A stretch of DNA of 64,000 bases from Pseudofulvimonas gallinarii (lineage in GTDB: Bacteria > Pseudomonadota > Gammaproteobacteria > Xanthomonadales > UBA2363), in NCBI RefSeq assembly GCF_004343305.1, contig NZ_SMAF01000005.1:124001-188000 (forward strand). Direction: 5' to 3'. Every line of letters begins with the position of its first letter. Position 1 is the stretch's first letter. Below are positions 36,991-46,053 of the stretch, piece by piece. Position numbers and translations under genes: made by a program. Under the pieces are notes generated by a model. That model was given only the letters and a program-made list of their open reading frames with translations. It had not been told where the DNA came from and made no database searches.

Positions 36991-37120
36991 CTGCCTGATC
37001 TTGCTGGGCGCGGCCGGGGCCGCGTCATGGGTGCGGGCTGCCTGGCGCGGCCATCGGCCGTCGCGGCAAGCGGGGGCGCAAGTCTAGCAGGCCGGCCACG
37101 CCAGCTCGGGCCGGGAAACG

Positions 37121-37146
37121 GACAAGGGGCCTGATGGCCCCTTGTC
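37121..37146 (-). terminator. Hairpin after the glycine-zipper gene
   Basis: A perfect 11-bp stem, GACAAGGGGCC and its complement, with loop TGAT. It lies 26 bp after the minus-strand stop at 37173 and is followed on that strand by CGTTTCCC. It is a strong structure with a poor T-run. Confidence 0.65.
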
Positions 37147-37172
37147 GAAAGCGGAATGGCGTGGTCCCGGCG

Positions 37173-37745
37173 TCAATGGATGGCTTCGACCGCGACGCGT
37201 ACGCGGATGGTGTCGCCGGGATGTTGTTCGGTACGGGTCTGGTAGATCTCGCCGCGATACCGATAGGTCACGTCGTAGCCGACCACTTCCTGGGCCGACT
37301 CGTAACCGCGCTCCTCGTAGCAGCGCTGCTCGTAGCCACGACGGACGTAACCACCGTCCCGGCTGGCGCCGTAGCCGATGGCAGCGCCGATCGCGGCGCC
37401 GGCAGCCGTGCTGGCATCACGATGATGGTGGCGGTAATGGCCGTGGCCATGGCGGCCGATCTGGTTGCCGATCACGCCGCCGATGATGGCGCCGACCACG
37501 GTGCCGGCCGGCGAGCGCGGACGCCCGGCCTCGTAATACTCCACCGGCTCGTCCTGGCACACCTGGCGCGAGGTCGGGTAGTGGCTGGTGCGATGGACGG
37601 GCTGCACCTCGAGGACCTCGCCATAGGCGTAATGGACGTTGCTGCCGTAGCCGTCCGCCGGACGGTCGTACGCGTAGCCGTTGTCATAGGCCGATGCCGA
37701 CGCGGCAACACCCAGGCTCACAGCCAGACCAAAGAGAATACGCAT
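37173..37745 (-). CDS. Glycine-zipper 2TM (17-kDa surface antigen-like) protein
   Basis: A 190-residue envelope protein. A signal peptide (MRILFGLAVSLGVAASASA) is followed by a Tyr-rich stretch (YDNGYAYDRPADGYG). Two glycine-zipper hairpins come next (GTVVGAIIGGVIGNQIG and AAGAAIGAAIGYG), separated by a His/Arg-rich loop (GRHGHGHYRHHHRD). The C-terminal beta part ends VTYRYRGEIYQTRTEQHPG, typical of this family. It is probably an outer-membrane or periplasmic protein; the role is unknown. The ATG at 37745 has GGAG eight bases before it; an ATG eight codons upstream would disturb the signal peptide. Confidence 0.88.
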   Translation of the reverse strand: MRILFGLAVSLGVAASASAYDNGYAYDRPADGYGSNVHYAYGEVLEVQPVHRTSHYPTSRQVCQDEPVEYYEAGRPRSPAGTVVGAIIGGVIGNQIGRHGHGHYRHHHRDASTAAGAAIGAAIGYGASRDGGYVRRGYEQRCYEERGYESAQEVVGYDVTYRYRGEIYQTRTEQHPGDTIRVRVAVEAIH

Positions 37746-37844
37746 GGTTCGTGCTCCGGTCGCGCCCATCGCGACGTCGGCGGCACTATCGGGAGAACGC
37801 GCTTAATTCGCTCTGAATCCGCCGCGGACGGGCGCCGGCAGCAT

Positions 37845-38543
37845 TCAGTCGCTGTTGCCGCCGCACTTCCGCGTCCGCAGCCAGGCCAGCGCCTGCGTCG
37901 CGGCGGCCGCGGCGCCCTGGCCGAGCAGCGCCCCGACATGGCTGCAGCCACCCAGCTCGACGAAGTCGGCCTCCAGCAAGCACGCCGTGGCCCGTGAGGT
38001 CGCGGGCGGGATGTCGGCGTCGTGGCCGGAGGCCATGACCAGCACCGGACAGGCGGGAACCGGAACGGTGATGCCGGCCGCGACCGCGTCGAGCACGCGC
38101 CCGGACTCGTCGCGCCAGCGCGCGTGCGCATGCCGGGCGCTGGCCAGGTCGGCATCAGGCATCGCGGCCCGCGTTGCCGTGAACGGCAGCCGCGACCACG
38201 CCACGCGCGGCGGCCTGCTGCGCAGCGCGGGCCAGGGCTGCACGCCTCGTGGCGGCACCGGATTGACCAGCACCAGCGCCGCCGGTGCTTCGGCTGCCGC
38301 TGACGCCAGCGACAGCAGCCCGCCAAGGCTGGCCCCGACCAGCACCTGGGCGGATGGCGGCGACACCCGGCGCCAGTCGCGCACCTGGCCCAGGTAATCC
38401 GACCAGCCGGTCGCTTCCAGCCCGGACGCCGCCGGCCGCAGGTCGGGCGCGAGTACCGTCAGGCCGGCAGCGGCAAGGACGCCGGCCCAGATCGTCCACT
38501 GCCAGCCGCCGCCACCGGCGCCATGGACCAGAATACAGGTCAT
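37845..38543 (-). CDS. Alpha/beta hydrolase
   Basis: A 232-residue alpha/beta hydrolase of unknown substrate. The oxyanion loop is ILVHGAGGGGWQW at the very N-terminus. The nucleophile is Ser in VLVGASLGGLLSL, the acid is Asp near MASGHDADIPP and the His is in GGCSHVGALL. The size and lack of a large lid fit small esterases or acyl hydrolases. The ATG at 38543 directly precedes the first strand. It is divergent from the EF-G-like gene (92-bp gap). Confidence 0.85.
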   Translation of the reverse strand: MTCILVHGAGGGGWQWTIWAGVLAAAGLTVLAPDLRPAASGLEATGWSDYLGQVRDWRRVSPPSAQVLVGASLGGLLSLASAAAEAPAALVLVNPVPPRGVQPWPALRSRPPRVAWSRLPFTATRAAMPDADLASARHAHARWRDESGRVLDAVAAGITVPVPACPVLVMASGHDADIPPATSRATACLLEADFVELGGCSHVGALLGQGAAAAATQALAWLRTRKCGGNSD

Positions 38544-38635
38544 GGCGACGACGCCGTCGCATGGTGCGGCGAACCTTGCAAATTCCAACAACCTGCGGAT
38601 GCTGGCACGGGCATCACCGCACGGGAGAAAGACGC

Positions 38636-40684
38636 ATGAGTCATCGTACCGAGCAGATCCGCAACATCGCCCTCGTAGGCCACCCGGGCGCCGGCAAAAC
38701 CACCCTCTGCGAAGCCCTGCTGCAGGCCGGCGGAACCATACAGACGGCAGGCAGCATCGAACGCGGCACCACGGTGTCGGACTTCGACCCGATGGAAAAG
38801 CAGCGCGGTCATTCGATCAACTCCACGATCACCAGCATCGACCACGGCGGCGTCCATATCAACCTCATCGACACGCCCGGCTACGCCGATTTCCGCGGTC
38901 CTACACTCAGCGCGCTGGCCGCGGTCGAGACCGCGGCCGTCGTCGTCAACGCCTCGACCGGCATCGAACACGGCACGCAGCGCCTGATGGACTATGCGCG
39001 TGCACGGCGCCTGTGCCGCCTGCTGGTCGTCAACAAGATCGATCACGAGGACATCGACCTGCAGGGGCTGGTGGACGAGCTGCGTGAAACCTTCGGCAGC
39101 GAATGCCTGCCGATCAACCTGCCGGCCGACGGCGGCGTGCGCGTCATCGACTGCTTCACGCAGCACGACGGCGACAGTGACTTCTCGTCGCCGGCGCAGG
39201 CGCACCAGCAGATCATCGACCAGGTCGTCGAGATCAACGAGGAAGTCATGGGGCGCTACCTTGAAGAAGGCGAATCCGGGCTGTCCGGCCAGGATCTGCA
39301 CGATGCCTTCGAGGAATGCCTGCGCCAAGGGCATCTGGTGCCCGTCTGCTTCGTCTCGGCGCGCACCGGCGCCGGCGTGAAGGAACTGCTCGACCTGTTC
39401 GAGAAGCTGATGCCGCATCCGGGCGAAGGCAATCCGCCGCTGTTCGTGCGCGGCCAGGGCGAAGCGGCCGAGCCGTTCCGGACGACGCCGGATCCGGCCA
39501 GCCACGTCGTCGCCGACGTCTTCAAGATCATCAACGATCCGTTCGTCGGCAAGCTGAGCGTGTTCCGCGTCTACCAGGGCACGGTGCGCAGGGACAGCCA
39601 GCTGTTCATCGACGACGGTCGCAAGCCGTTCAAGGTCGGGCACCTGTTCAAGCTCAAGGGCAAGGAGCACGGCGAAGTCGATGCCGCGGTGCCGGGCGAC
39701 ATCGCCGCCGTCGCCAAGGTCGAGGAGATCCACTTCGACGCGGTGCTGCACGACAGCCATGACGAGGACCACATCCACCTGAAACCGCTGGATTTCCCGC
39801 AGCCGATGTTCGGGCTGGCGATCCAGCCGGCGCACAAGGGCCAGGAGCAGAAACTCGCGACCGCGCTGCACCGGCTGGCCGAGGAGGACCCCTGCTTCCG
39901 CGTCGAGCACAGCAAGGAACTCAACGAGACTGTCATCCGCGGCCTTGGTGAGCTGCACCTGCGCGTGATGCTCGAACGCATGAAGGACCGCTACGGCGTC
40001 GAGGTGACGACGCGGCCGCCGCGCATCGCCTACCGCGAAACCATCAGCGCCCGGGCCGACGGCCATCACCGGCACAAGAAGCAGACCGGCGGAGCCGGCC
40101 AGTTCGGCGAAGTCTTCCTGCGCGTCGAGCCGTTGCCGCGCGGATCGGGTTTCCAGTTCGAGGACGAAACGGTCGGCGGTTCGATTCCGAACCAGTTCCT
40201 GCCGGCGATCGAGAAAGGCGTCCGCCAGGTGCTCGACGGTGGCGCCATCGCCGGATACCCGATCCAGGATGTGCGTGTGATCGTCTATGACGGCAAATAC
40301 CACCCGGTCGATTCCAAGGAAGTCGCCTTCGTTTCCGCAGGCAGGAAAGCGTTCCTCGACGCGGTGACGCGGGCGCGGCCGATCGTGCTGGAGCCGATCG
40401 TCAACCTCGACGTCAAGGTGCCGGAGCAGTACATGGGCGACGTCGCCGGCGGCCTGGCCGGCAAGCGCGCGCGCATCAACGGTACCGATTCGCAACGCGG
40501 CGGTGAACTGCTGGTCAAGGCACAGGTGCCGCTGGCCGAGGTGGGCGACTACGCCAACGAACTGAAGGCCATCACCGGTGGGCGTGGCCGCTACACCATC
40601 GAATTCAGCCACTACGAGCCGGTGCCGCCGAACGTACAGAAGCAGCTCACGGAAAGTTTCAAGCCGCGCGCGGAGGAGGACTGA
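38636..40684 (+). CDS. Elongation factor G paralogue
   Basis: A 682-residue translational GTPase of the EF-G family. G1 is GHPGAGKTT, the switch region has EKQRGHSINSTITS, G3 is DTPGYADF and G4 is NKID. Domains II-V follow, with domain IV containing RHKKQTGGAGQFGEVFLRV and domain V YMGDVAGGLAGKRARI. It sits alone, away from the rpsL-rpsG-tuf cluster where the main fusA is usually found, so it is probably a second EF-G-like protein with a special role (recycling or stress). The ATG at 38636 has GGGAGAAAG upstream. Confidence 0.88.
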   Translation: MSHRTEQIRNIALVGHPGAGKTTLCEALLQAGGTIQTAGSIERGTTVSDFDPMEKQRGHSINSTITSIDHGGVHINLIDTPGYADFRGPTLSALAAVETAAVVVNASTGIEHGTQRLMDYARARRLCRLLVVNKIDHEDIDLQGLVDELRETFGSECLPINLPADGGVRVIDCFTQHDGDSDFSSPAQAHQQIIDQVVEINEEVMGRYLEEGESGLSGQDLHDAFEECLRQGHLVPVCFVSARTGAGVKELLDLFEKLMPHPGEGNPPLFVRGQGEAAEPFRTTPDPASHVVADVFKIINDPFVGKLSVFRVYQGTVRRDSQLFIDDGRKPFKVGHLFKLKGKEHGEVDAAVPGDIAAVAKVEEIHFDAVLHDSHDEDHIHLKPLDFPQPMFGLAIQPAHKGQEQKLATALHRLAEEDPCFRVEHSKELNETVIRGLGELHLRVMLERMKDRYGVEVTTRPPRIAYRETISARADGHHRHKKQTGGAGQFGEVFLRVEPLPRGSGFQFEDETVGGSIPNQFLPAIEKGVRQVLDGGAIAGYPIQDVRVIVYDGKYHPVDSKEVAFVSAGRKAFLDAVTRARPIVLEPIVNLDVKVPEQYMGDVAGGLAGKRARINGTDSQRGGELLVKAQVPLAEVGDYANELKAITGGRGRYTIEFSHYEPVPPNVQKQLTESFKPRAEED

Positions 40685-40780
40685 ACGCGAACCATGCGGC
40701 AGGACCTGTGGCACTCCCTGCCATGGCGTCCTGGCTGCATGATGCGGCCTTGTTCCGCACACACTGGAGACTGCGTGCTC

Positions 40781-41455
40781 ATGAAGACATCCGGCTTTCT
40801 CGACCAGCTGCTTAAGTCCGCTCAGGGCCTGATGGGCGACGCCCGCGTCCGTGTCGACCAGACGTCCGAGCGCATCGAGAACCAGGGCATTGGCGGCTTC
40901 AGGATGGGCAAGCTCGGCCAGGGCGTGATCGCCGGCGGCTTGCTGTCGATGCTGCTCGGCAGCCGTGGCGGCCGCAAGCTGGCGACCTACGGTGGACTGG
41001 CCGCGCTCGGCACCGTCGCCTACCGCGCCTGGCGCGAACGCCAGGCCCAGGGCGGCGCGGTGGCCGTCGAAGGCGAACCGCAGACCATCGACATGCTGCC
41101 GGCGCCGCAGGCGGAAATCCACAGCCGCGGCATCCTCGCCGCGGTGATCGCCGCTGCGAAGGCGGACGGCCATATCGACCAGCGCGAGCGCGACCTGATC
41201 CAGTCGGAGATCGGCAAGCTCGGTGAAGACGCCGAGCTGAAGGCCTGGCTGCAGACCGAACTGGAACGCCCGCTGGATGCGGCGCAGGTGGCGCTTTCGG
41301 CGACGACGCCGGAACTGGCCTCCGAGATGTACCTGGCCAGCCTGCTGGTGGTGGACGAGCAGAACGACAGCGAGCGGCGCTACCTGGACGAGCTGGCCAT
41401 GCACCTGTCGCTGGACCCGCAGATCAGGGCCAGCCTCGAACGCCAGCTGGCCTGA
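40781..41455 (+). CDS. YebE-like protein with TerB-type domain (DUF533)
   Basis: A 224-residue protein. The N-terminal third has a Gly/Leu-rich hydrophobic stretch (GVIAGGLLSMLLGSRGGRKL and the following 20 residues) that may sit in the membrane. The C-terminal domain is helical and TerB-like, with ILAAVIAAAKADGHIDQRER, whose acidic residues could bind metal, and EMYLASLLVVDEQNDSERRY. E. coli YebE has the same layout; its function is unknown. It follows the EF-G paralogue by 96 bp and may be expressed alone. The ATG at 40781 lies 11 bases after GGAGA. Confidence 0.85.
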   Translation: MKTSGFLDQLLKSAQGLMGDARVRVDQTSERIENQGIGGFRMGKLGQGVIAGGLLSMLLGSRGGRKLATYGGLAALGTVAYRAWRERQAQGGAVAVEGEPQTIDMLPAPQAEIHSRGILAAVIAAAKADGHIDQRERDLIQSEIGKLGEDAELKAWLQTELERPLDAAQVALSATTPELASEMYLASLLVVDEQNDSERRYLDELAMHLSLDPQIRASLERQLA

Positions 41456-41557
41456 CCGTTGCCCTGATACGGGACTTGCAGCGCCGCCCGGACTGGCGTC
41501 GGGCGGCGTCTGCCTCCTGCGCGCCCAGCGCGCGGCGGCCGCCGATGTCCGCTGGCG

Positions 41558-42040
41558 TCACTTCGCGGCGCTGCGCCGCTTCGGCTGCAGCAGCGTGCCG
41601 GTGCAGGATTTCGAACCGCAACGGCAGGCCCAGATCGCCTTCAGCTTCTTCGTGTGCGGCACGTCGAGCGTGATGCCGTAGTTGTAGGTGAGTTCATGGC
41701 CGGCCTTGACCGGCCTGATGGTTTCGATGAACACGCGGTCCTTGCGGTCGTCGCCATCCGGATCGACGTGGATCACCGCCTCGCAGTTGGGTTCGCAGCT
41801 GTGGTTGATCCAGCGCGCGCTGTTGCCCTTCTGGTTCGCGTCGATGATGTATTTCTCATTGAGCGTGAACAGGAAGGTATGGCCGGTGTCGAGGCTGTCC
41901 CCGTAGAGTCGATCGGCCTGGGCATCGGTAATGATCGTGCCCTTGTATTCGATGACGCGGATGCCGGCGGGCAGGTCGGTGGCGGCGAAGATGCCACGGC
42001 CATGGATGGCGGAATTGCGGACGATGATGCGACGGGACAT
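41558..42040 (-). CDS. SET-domain protein lysine methyltransferase
   Basis: A 160-residue protein that is almost only a SET domain. It has HGRGIFAATDLPAG, the SAM-binding WINHSCEPNCEA (78-88) and the ELTYNYG motif (116-122). A post-SET zinc motif follows, CRCGSKSCTGTLL (139-151), whose cysteines would bind zinc with the NHSC Cys. Such proteins methylate lysines. Bacterial copies occur in Xanthomonas, Legionella and Chlamydia; some target host histones, others their own proteins. No secretion signal is visible. The ATG at 42040 is the natural start. Confidence 0.92.
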   Translation of the reverse strand: MSRRIIVRNSAIHGRGIFAATDLPAGIRVIEYKGTIITDAQADRLYGDSLDTGHTFLFTLNEKYIIDANQKGNSARWINHSCEPNCEAVIHVDPDGDDRKDRVFIETIRPVKAGHELTYNYGITLDVPHTKKLKAIWACRCGSKSCTGTLLQPKRRSAAK

Positions 42041-42132
42041 GGGGGCTCGGCGGAATCGGAGGACAGCGGCCGCCGCGGCGACCACCTGGACAGGAAGGCC
42101 CCGCCGGCCTCGGCCGACGGGACCGGCAAGGA

Positions 42133-42810
42133 TCAGCGCATCAGCTGGCCCCACAGCCACATGACCAGCATCGCGATCGCGAGGACGGTCGGCGTGCCGA
42201 GGGCGGCGCGGCTTTCATTGACGCCGCAGACCTGTCGCAGGCCGGCATTCAGCACCATGATGAGGTAGGAGAAGCCGTACAGCATCAGCAACATGGCGAG
42301 GATCCCGCCAAGCTGGTTCTGCAGCAGCATGCCGACCAGCCACGCGAGTACCGAAGCGATCGCCATCGGCAGCACGGCGGTGGCGGCAATGAACAGCGCC
42401 GACGCCGGATTCGCGCGGCCACCGAGCAGCGGCGCCATGATCAGCACGCCGCCGCCGACGGCGACAATGCCGATCAGCGCGTTGAGCATGGCCTTGAAGA
42501 AGGCACCGACGCCGGTGCCGCCCATGCCCATGGCATACATCAGCATGCCCATCGTGCGCGTGCTGGCCAGCGCGATGCACAGCGCCGCTACGACCGCGAA
42601 CACGATCGCCACGCCCAGCAGGCGCTCGCCTCCCAGCGAAGCGTGGGCGTCGCCGATGGTGCCCGCCGGATTGGTGATCAGACGTCGGGCCGCGCCCAGC
42701 GCGTCCTGCGCGGCGGCCTTCGCACGCACGGCAGCGGCCTGCGCATGTTGTGCGTAAGGATTGTTGCGACCTTCCTGGCCGCCATGATCAGGATGCTGGT
42801 TTTCGCTCAT
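42133..42810 (-). CDS. Yip1-family membrane protein
   Basis: A 225-residue inner-membrane protein. The N-terminal 60 residues are soluble (Gln/Ala-rich, HPDHGGQEGRNNPYAQHAQ). About five membrane helices follow, for example LLGVAIVFAVVAALCIALAS and ASALFIAATAVLPMAIASVL. This matches the Yip1 domain; the function in bacteria is unknown. The ATG at 42810 has AGGGAGAG six bases before it. Neighbours on the same strand are the SET-domain gene downstream (92 bp) and the M20 peptidase gene upstream (71 bp). Confidence 0.8.
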   Translation of the reverse strand: MSENQHPDHGGQEGRNNPYAQHAQAAAVRAKAAAQDALGAARRLITNPAGTIGDAHASLGGERLLGVAIVFAVVAALCIALASTRTMGMLMYAMGMGGTGVGAFFKAMLNALIGIVAVGGGVLIMAPLLGGRANPASALFIAATAVLPMAIASVLAWLVGMLLQNQLGGILAMLLMLYGFSYLIMVLNAGLRQVCGVNESRAALGTPTVLAIAMLVMWLWGQLMR

Positions 42811-42881
42811 TGTTTCTCTCCCTGATTGGAATGAACCGGACCAGTCGGCCCGGCTGACGCAAAGCATAGTGCGACCGCGGC

Positions 42882-44366
42882 TCAGCAACAGCCGTGGTCG
42901 TCACCATAGTGGGCATGCGCGCCCGTGGCCACGCCGACGCCGCGCGTAAGGCCGGCCTGGCTGGCGGCATGATGATCGGCAATCACCTTGGCGACACAGG
43001 CGGTGAGCTTCTTACCGGTGGGAATGTGCAGGAATTCGTTCGGGCCATGCGCGTTCGAGTGCGGACCCAGCACGCCGGTGATGAGGAACTGCGCACCCGG
43101 GAATTTCGCACCCAGCATCCCCATGAAGGGAATCGTGCCGCCCTCGCCCATATAGGCGACCGGCTGCCCGAAATGCAGCTGCGAGGCCTCGTCCACGGAC
43201 TTCGACAACCACGGCGCCAGCGCCGGGGCATTCCAGCCGGTACCGGCCTTCTCGAGCTTGAACTCCACCCGCGCACCGTTCGGCGGATCGCGCTCCAGCA
43301 ACGTCTTGACCAGTTCGCCGGCGGCGTTCGGTTCCAGCGTCGGCGGCAAACGCAGCGACAGCTTCACCGCGGTAAACGGACGCAGCACGTTGCCGGCCGA
43401 GTCCAGCGGCGGCATGCCGTCGATGCCGGTCACCGAGAGCGCCGGCCGCCAGGTACGGTTGAGGATCAGCTCCGACAGGTCATCGTGCATCGGGCTCATG
43501 CCGGGCAGGAACGGGAACTTGTCCCAGATCGCGTCCTTGAGGAAGCCGGCCGTCTGCTTCGCCTGTTCGACGCGCTCGGCGGGAATGTCGACATAGAGGC
43601 CTTCGGGCACGATCCTGCCGCTGACCTCGTCTTCAAGACGCGTCAGCAACTGGCGAAGGATGCGGAAACTGGAGGGCACCACGCCGGAGGCATCGCCGGA
43701 ATGCACGCCTTCGGTCAGTACCTGCACGGTCAGTTCACCTCCGGCCAGGCCACGCAGGCTGGTGGTCAGCCACATCTGGTCGTAGTTGCCGCAGCCGGAA
43801 TCCAGGCACACCACCAGCGAGGGCTGGCCGATGCGGTCGGCGAGATGGTCGACGTAGTACGGCAGGTCGTAGGAACCGGATTCCTCGCAGGCCTCGATCA
43901 TCACGACGCAGCGCGAATGGGCGATGCCCTGCGCCTTCAGCGCGAGGATCGCGGCAACGGATGCGAAGCAGGCATAGCCATCGTCGGCACCGCCACGGCC
44001 ATAGAGCTTGTCGTCGCGCAGCACCGGCTTCCACGGACCCAGGTCCTCGTCCCAGCCGGTCATTTCCGGCTGCTTGTCCAGATGTCCATACAGCAGCACG
44101 ACATCGTCGCCTTCGCCGGGGATGTCCAGCAGCAGCAGCGGCGTGCGGCCTTCAAGGCGCACCACCTCGACGGTCATGCCCGGCACCTGCTTGGAACGGC
44201 ACCACGACTCCATGAGCGCGACGGCCGCGTCCATGTAGCCGTGTTCGACCCAGTCCTTGTCGAACATGGGCGACTTGTTGGGAATGCGGATGTAATCGGT
44301 GAGCTGGGGAACGATTTCGTCGTCCCAGATTTCAGAGGCGAAAGCGCCTGCGGCTCGATGGTCCAT
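42882..44366 (-). CDS. M20-family metallopeptidase (dipeptidase)
   Basis: A 494-residue zinc peptidase of the M20 family (carnosinase-like). The metal-binding residues are seen in LLYGHLDKQPE (His, catalytic Asp), YGRGGADDGYA (bridging Asp), EACEESGS (catalytic Glu, metal Glu), CLDSGCGNYD (Asp) and GPHSNAHGPNEF (late His). The dimerisation lobe lies in the middle (TVQVLTEGVHSGDASG). It would cleave dipeptides or small amides in the cytoplasm. The C-terminus has a short tail rich in His, Asp and Cys (HAHYGDDHGCC) that is outside the fold and might bind metal. It is divergent from the ComEA-like gene. Confidence 0.92.
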   Translation of the reverse strand: MDHRAAGAFASEIWDDEIVPQLTDYIRIPNKSPMFDKDWVEHGYMDAAVALMESWCRSKQVPGMTVEVVRLEGRTPLLLLDIPGEGDDVVLLYGHLDKQPEMTGWDEDLGPWKPVLRDDKLYGRGGADDGYACFASVAAILALKAQGIAHSRCVVMIEACEESGSYDLPYYVDHLADRIGQPSLVVCLDSGCGNYDQMWLTTSLRGLAGGELTVQVLTEGVHSGDASGVVPSSFRILRQLLTRLEDEVSGRIVPEGLYVDIPAERVEQAKQTAGFLKDAIWDKFPFLPGMSPMHDDLSELILNRTWRPALSVTGIDGMPPLDSAGNVLRPFTAVKLSLRLPPTLEPNAAGELVKTLLERDPPNGARVEFKLEKAGTGWNAPALAPWLSKSVDEASQLHFGQPVAYMGEGGTIPFMGMLGAKFPGAQFLITGVLGPHSNAHGPNEFLHIPTGKKLTACVAKVIADHHAASQAGLTRGVGVATGAHAHYGDDHGCC

Positions 44367-44594
44367 GGGCCTGGTCCTGACAGCGGAAAAAGACGGAATA
44401 AACAGGCTCAGTGTAGCCGCACTGGAAAGCGGCGGAATTTTCGCAGTCGAATCCGACCGTTACGCGGGTCCGCACAGGGAAGTCCACCGATGGGTCCCGT
44501 ATGGAGGGATGCCTAACCTGTGCACGTCGGCAAGGTTGCCGGCGCGGTGAGACAAATCGCCTCTCCGCTACTCCTTACTGAATCGGAGATCAAC

Positions 44595-44891
44595 ATGAAC
44601 GTGTTCAAGACGCTTCTCGCTGTCCTCGCCCTTGCCTTTGCCGCGTTGACCCACGCGGGCGAGGCGATCGACATCAACCGCGCCGATGCCGCGACGCTGG
44701 CACAGCTGCACGGGATCGGCCCTGCAAAGGCCCAGGCGATCGTCGAGTACCGCGAGGCGAACGGTCCGTTCCTGCAGGTCGAGGACCTGGCCAAGGTGAA
44801 GGGCATCGGCCTGCGCACCGTGGAAGACAACCGCGCAATGGTCACCGTCGGCGGAGAGCCGGTCGCCAGCGCCGATCCGGGCCAGCCCTGA
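44595..44891 (+). CDS. ComEA-like helix-hairpin-helix protein, secreted
   Basis: A 98-residue protein with a signal peptide ([21 protein letters not shown]) followed by one helix-hairpin-helix DNA-binding unit ([20 protein letters not shown] and [15 protein letters not shown]). Small periplasmic ComEA proteins of this type bind incoming DNA during natural transformation. The ATG at 44595 has GGAG seven bases before it. It is followed by a strong terminator and is a single gene. Confidence 0.92.
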   Translation: MNVFKTLLAVLALAFAALTHAGEAIDINRADAATLAQLHGIGPAKAQAIVEYREANGPFLQVEDLAKVKGIGLRTVEDNRAMVTVGGEPVASADPGQP

Positions 44892-44925
44892 CCACACAAG
44901 TTTTCTCTGCACCGGCGGGTGCTAC

Positions 44926-44951
44926 GGGGCCTCCAGTAGGCCCCTTTTTTT
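44926..44951 (+). terminator. Intrinsic terminator of the ComEA-like gene
   Basis: Stem GGGGCC/GGCCCC with loop TCCAGTA, followed by seven Ts. It lies 34 bp after the stop codon and is a textbook rho-independent terminator. Confidence 0.92.
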
Positions 44952-45006
44952 GTCCTGGATTTGCCGGTTCCCACCGGTTCGGCAGGATCGGCGGGATCGC
45001 ACGGAC

Positions 45007-45036
45007 AAAAAAAGCCCCCGCCAAGTGGCGAGGGCT
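45007..45036 (-). terminator. Intrinsic terminator of the pcnB-folK-panB-panC run
   Basis: A 10-bp stem with one mismatch (AGCCCCCGCC with GGCGAGGGCT, loop AAGT). On the minus strand it is followed by seven Ts (GGGGGCTTTTTTTGTCC). It ends the panC transcript 145 bp past the stop and faces the ComEA terminator. Confidence 0.88.
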
Positions 45037-45180
45037 GGTTTTGGGGAGTGACGATGACTGCAATACGCCCTGCGTTCGCTGACGGCTGGCGTTGCGCCGC
45101 GCCGACAGTGGTTGCAAAACTACCACACGTTGTGGCGAAAAGTCCAGCCCGCCGCGCAAATTTTGATCAAGCCGAAACTT

Positions 45181-46053
45181 TTAATTGAACATCAATGGTT
45201 TAGGCTCGAACCCGAGAGCCAGGTTGTCGATCAGCCGCGTCGTGCCGAGCTTGGCGGCCGCAAATATGCGCAAGCCGTCACGCTCGCCGGCAGCCGGTCG
45301 CGCCAGGTCCGATTCGCGCCGGATCTCGAGATAGTCCACCGTGAATCCGGCTTCACGCAGGCGGCTGACACCCTCTTCCTCGATTGCGGCCAGCGGCTGC
45401 CCTGCCGTCCACGCCTCGTGAGCGAGCAGCAATGTCCGGCGGATCGCCGTCGCCTGCCCGCGTTGCGAGTTGTCGAGGTAGCGGTTGCGTGAACTCATGG
45501 CCAGGCCGTCCTCTTCGCGGACGGTGGCGCCGCGCAGGATCCGGACCGGATAGCCCAGGTCCTCGGCCATCCGCTCGAGGATGCGAAGCTGCTGGAAGTC
45601 CTTCTCGCCAAATACCGCCACATCGGGCTGGACGTGGTTGAACAGTCGCGACACGACAGTGACGACGCCATCGAAATGGCCGGGCCGGTGCGCGCCGCAA
45701 AGCACGTCGGCCAGCGCCGGGACCGAAAGCCGGTGCGATCGGTCCGGACCAAAGGGATACAGCGTGCCGACGCCAGGCAGGTACATCAGGCTGCACCCGT
45801 GCGCGGCCAGCCCTTCGGCGTCCTCCTGCGGGGTACGCGGATAGCGTTCGAAATCCTCGCCCGGCCCGAACTGCGTCGGATTGACGAACACGCTGGCCAC
45901 GACGCGATCACAGGCAGCGCGGGCCTGTTCGACCAGTGCGAAATGGCCGGCGTGCAGGTTGCCCATGGTCGGCACCAGCGCGACGCTCTCACCCTGGGCC
46001 CGCCAGGCGTCCAGCCGCGCACGCAACTGCGGCAGCGTTTCGACGATATCCAT
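45181..46053 (-). CDS. panC: Pantothenate synthetase
   Basis: Joins pantoate and beta-alanine with ATP to make pantothenate (vitamin B5, for coenzyme A). The 290 residues show the HIGH-like motif PTMGNLHAGH, the pantoate site region FVNPTQFGPGEDFERYPR, FGEKDFQQL and the KMSKS-like MSSRNRYL. The ATG at 46053 shares one base with the panB stop (TGATG), so the two are translationally coupled. panD is not in the window. Confidence 0.97.
   Translation of the reverse strand: MDIVETLPQLRARLDAWRAQGESVALVPTMGNLHAGHFALVEQARAACDRVVASVFVNPTQFGPGEDFERYPRTPQEDAEGLAAHGCSLMYLPGVGTLYPFGPDRSHRLSVPALADVLCGAHRPGHFDGVVTVVSRLFNHVQPDVAVFGEKDFQQLRILERMAEDLGYPVRILRGATVREEDGLAMSSRNRYLDNSQRGQATAIRRTLLLAHEAWTAGQPLAAIEEEGVSRLREAGFTVDYLEIRRESDLARPAAGERDGLRIFAAAKLGTTRLIDNLALGFEPKPLMFN

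Noticed and set aside
38540-41404. 954-codon minus-strand frame over the EF-G-like gene
   Set aside because: Antisense to a complete EF-G sequence with all G motifs; a shadow.
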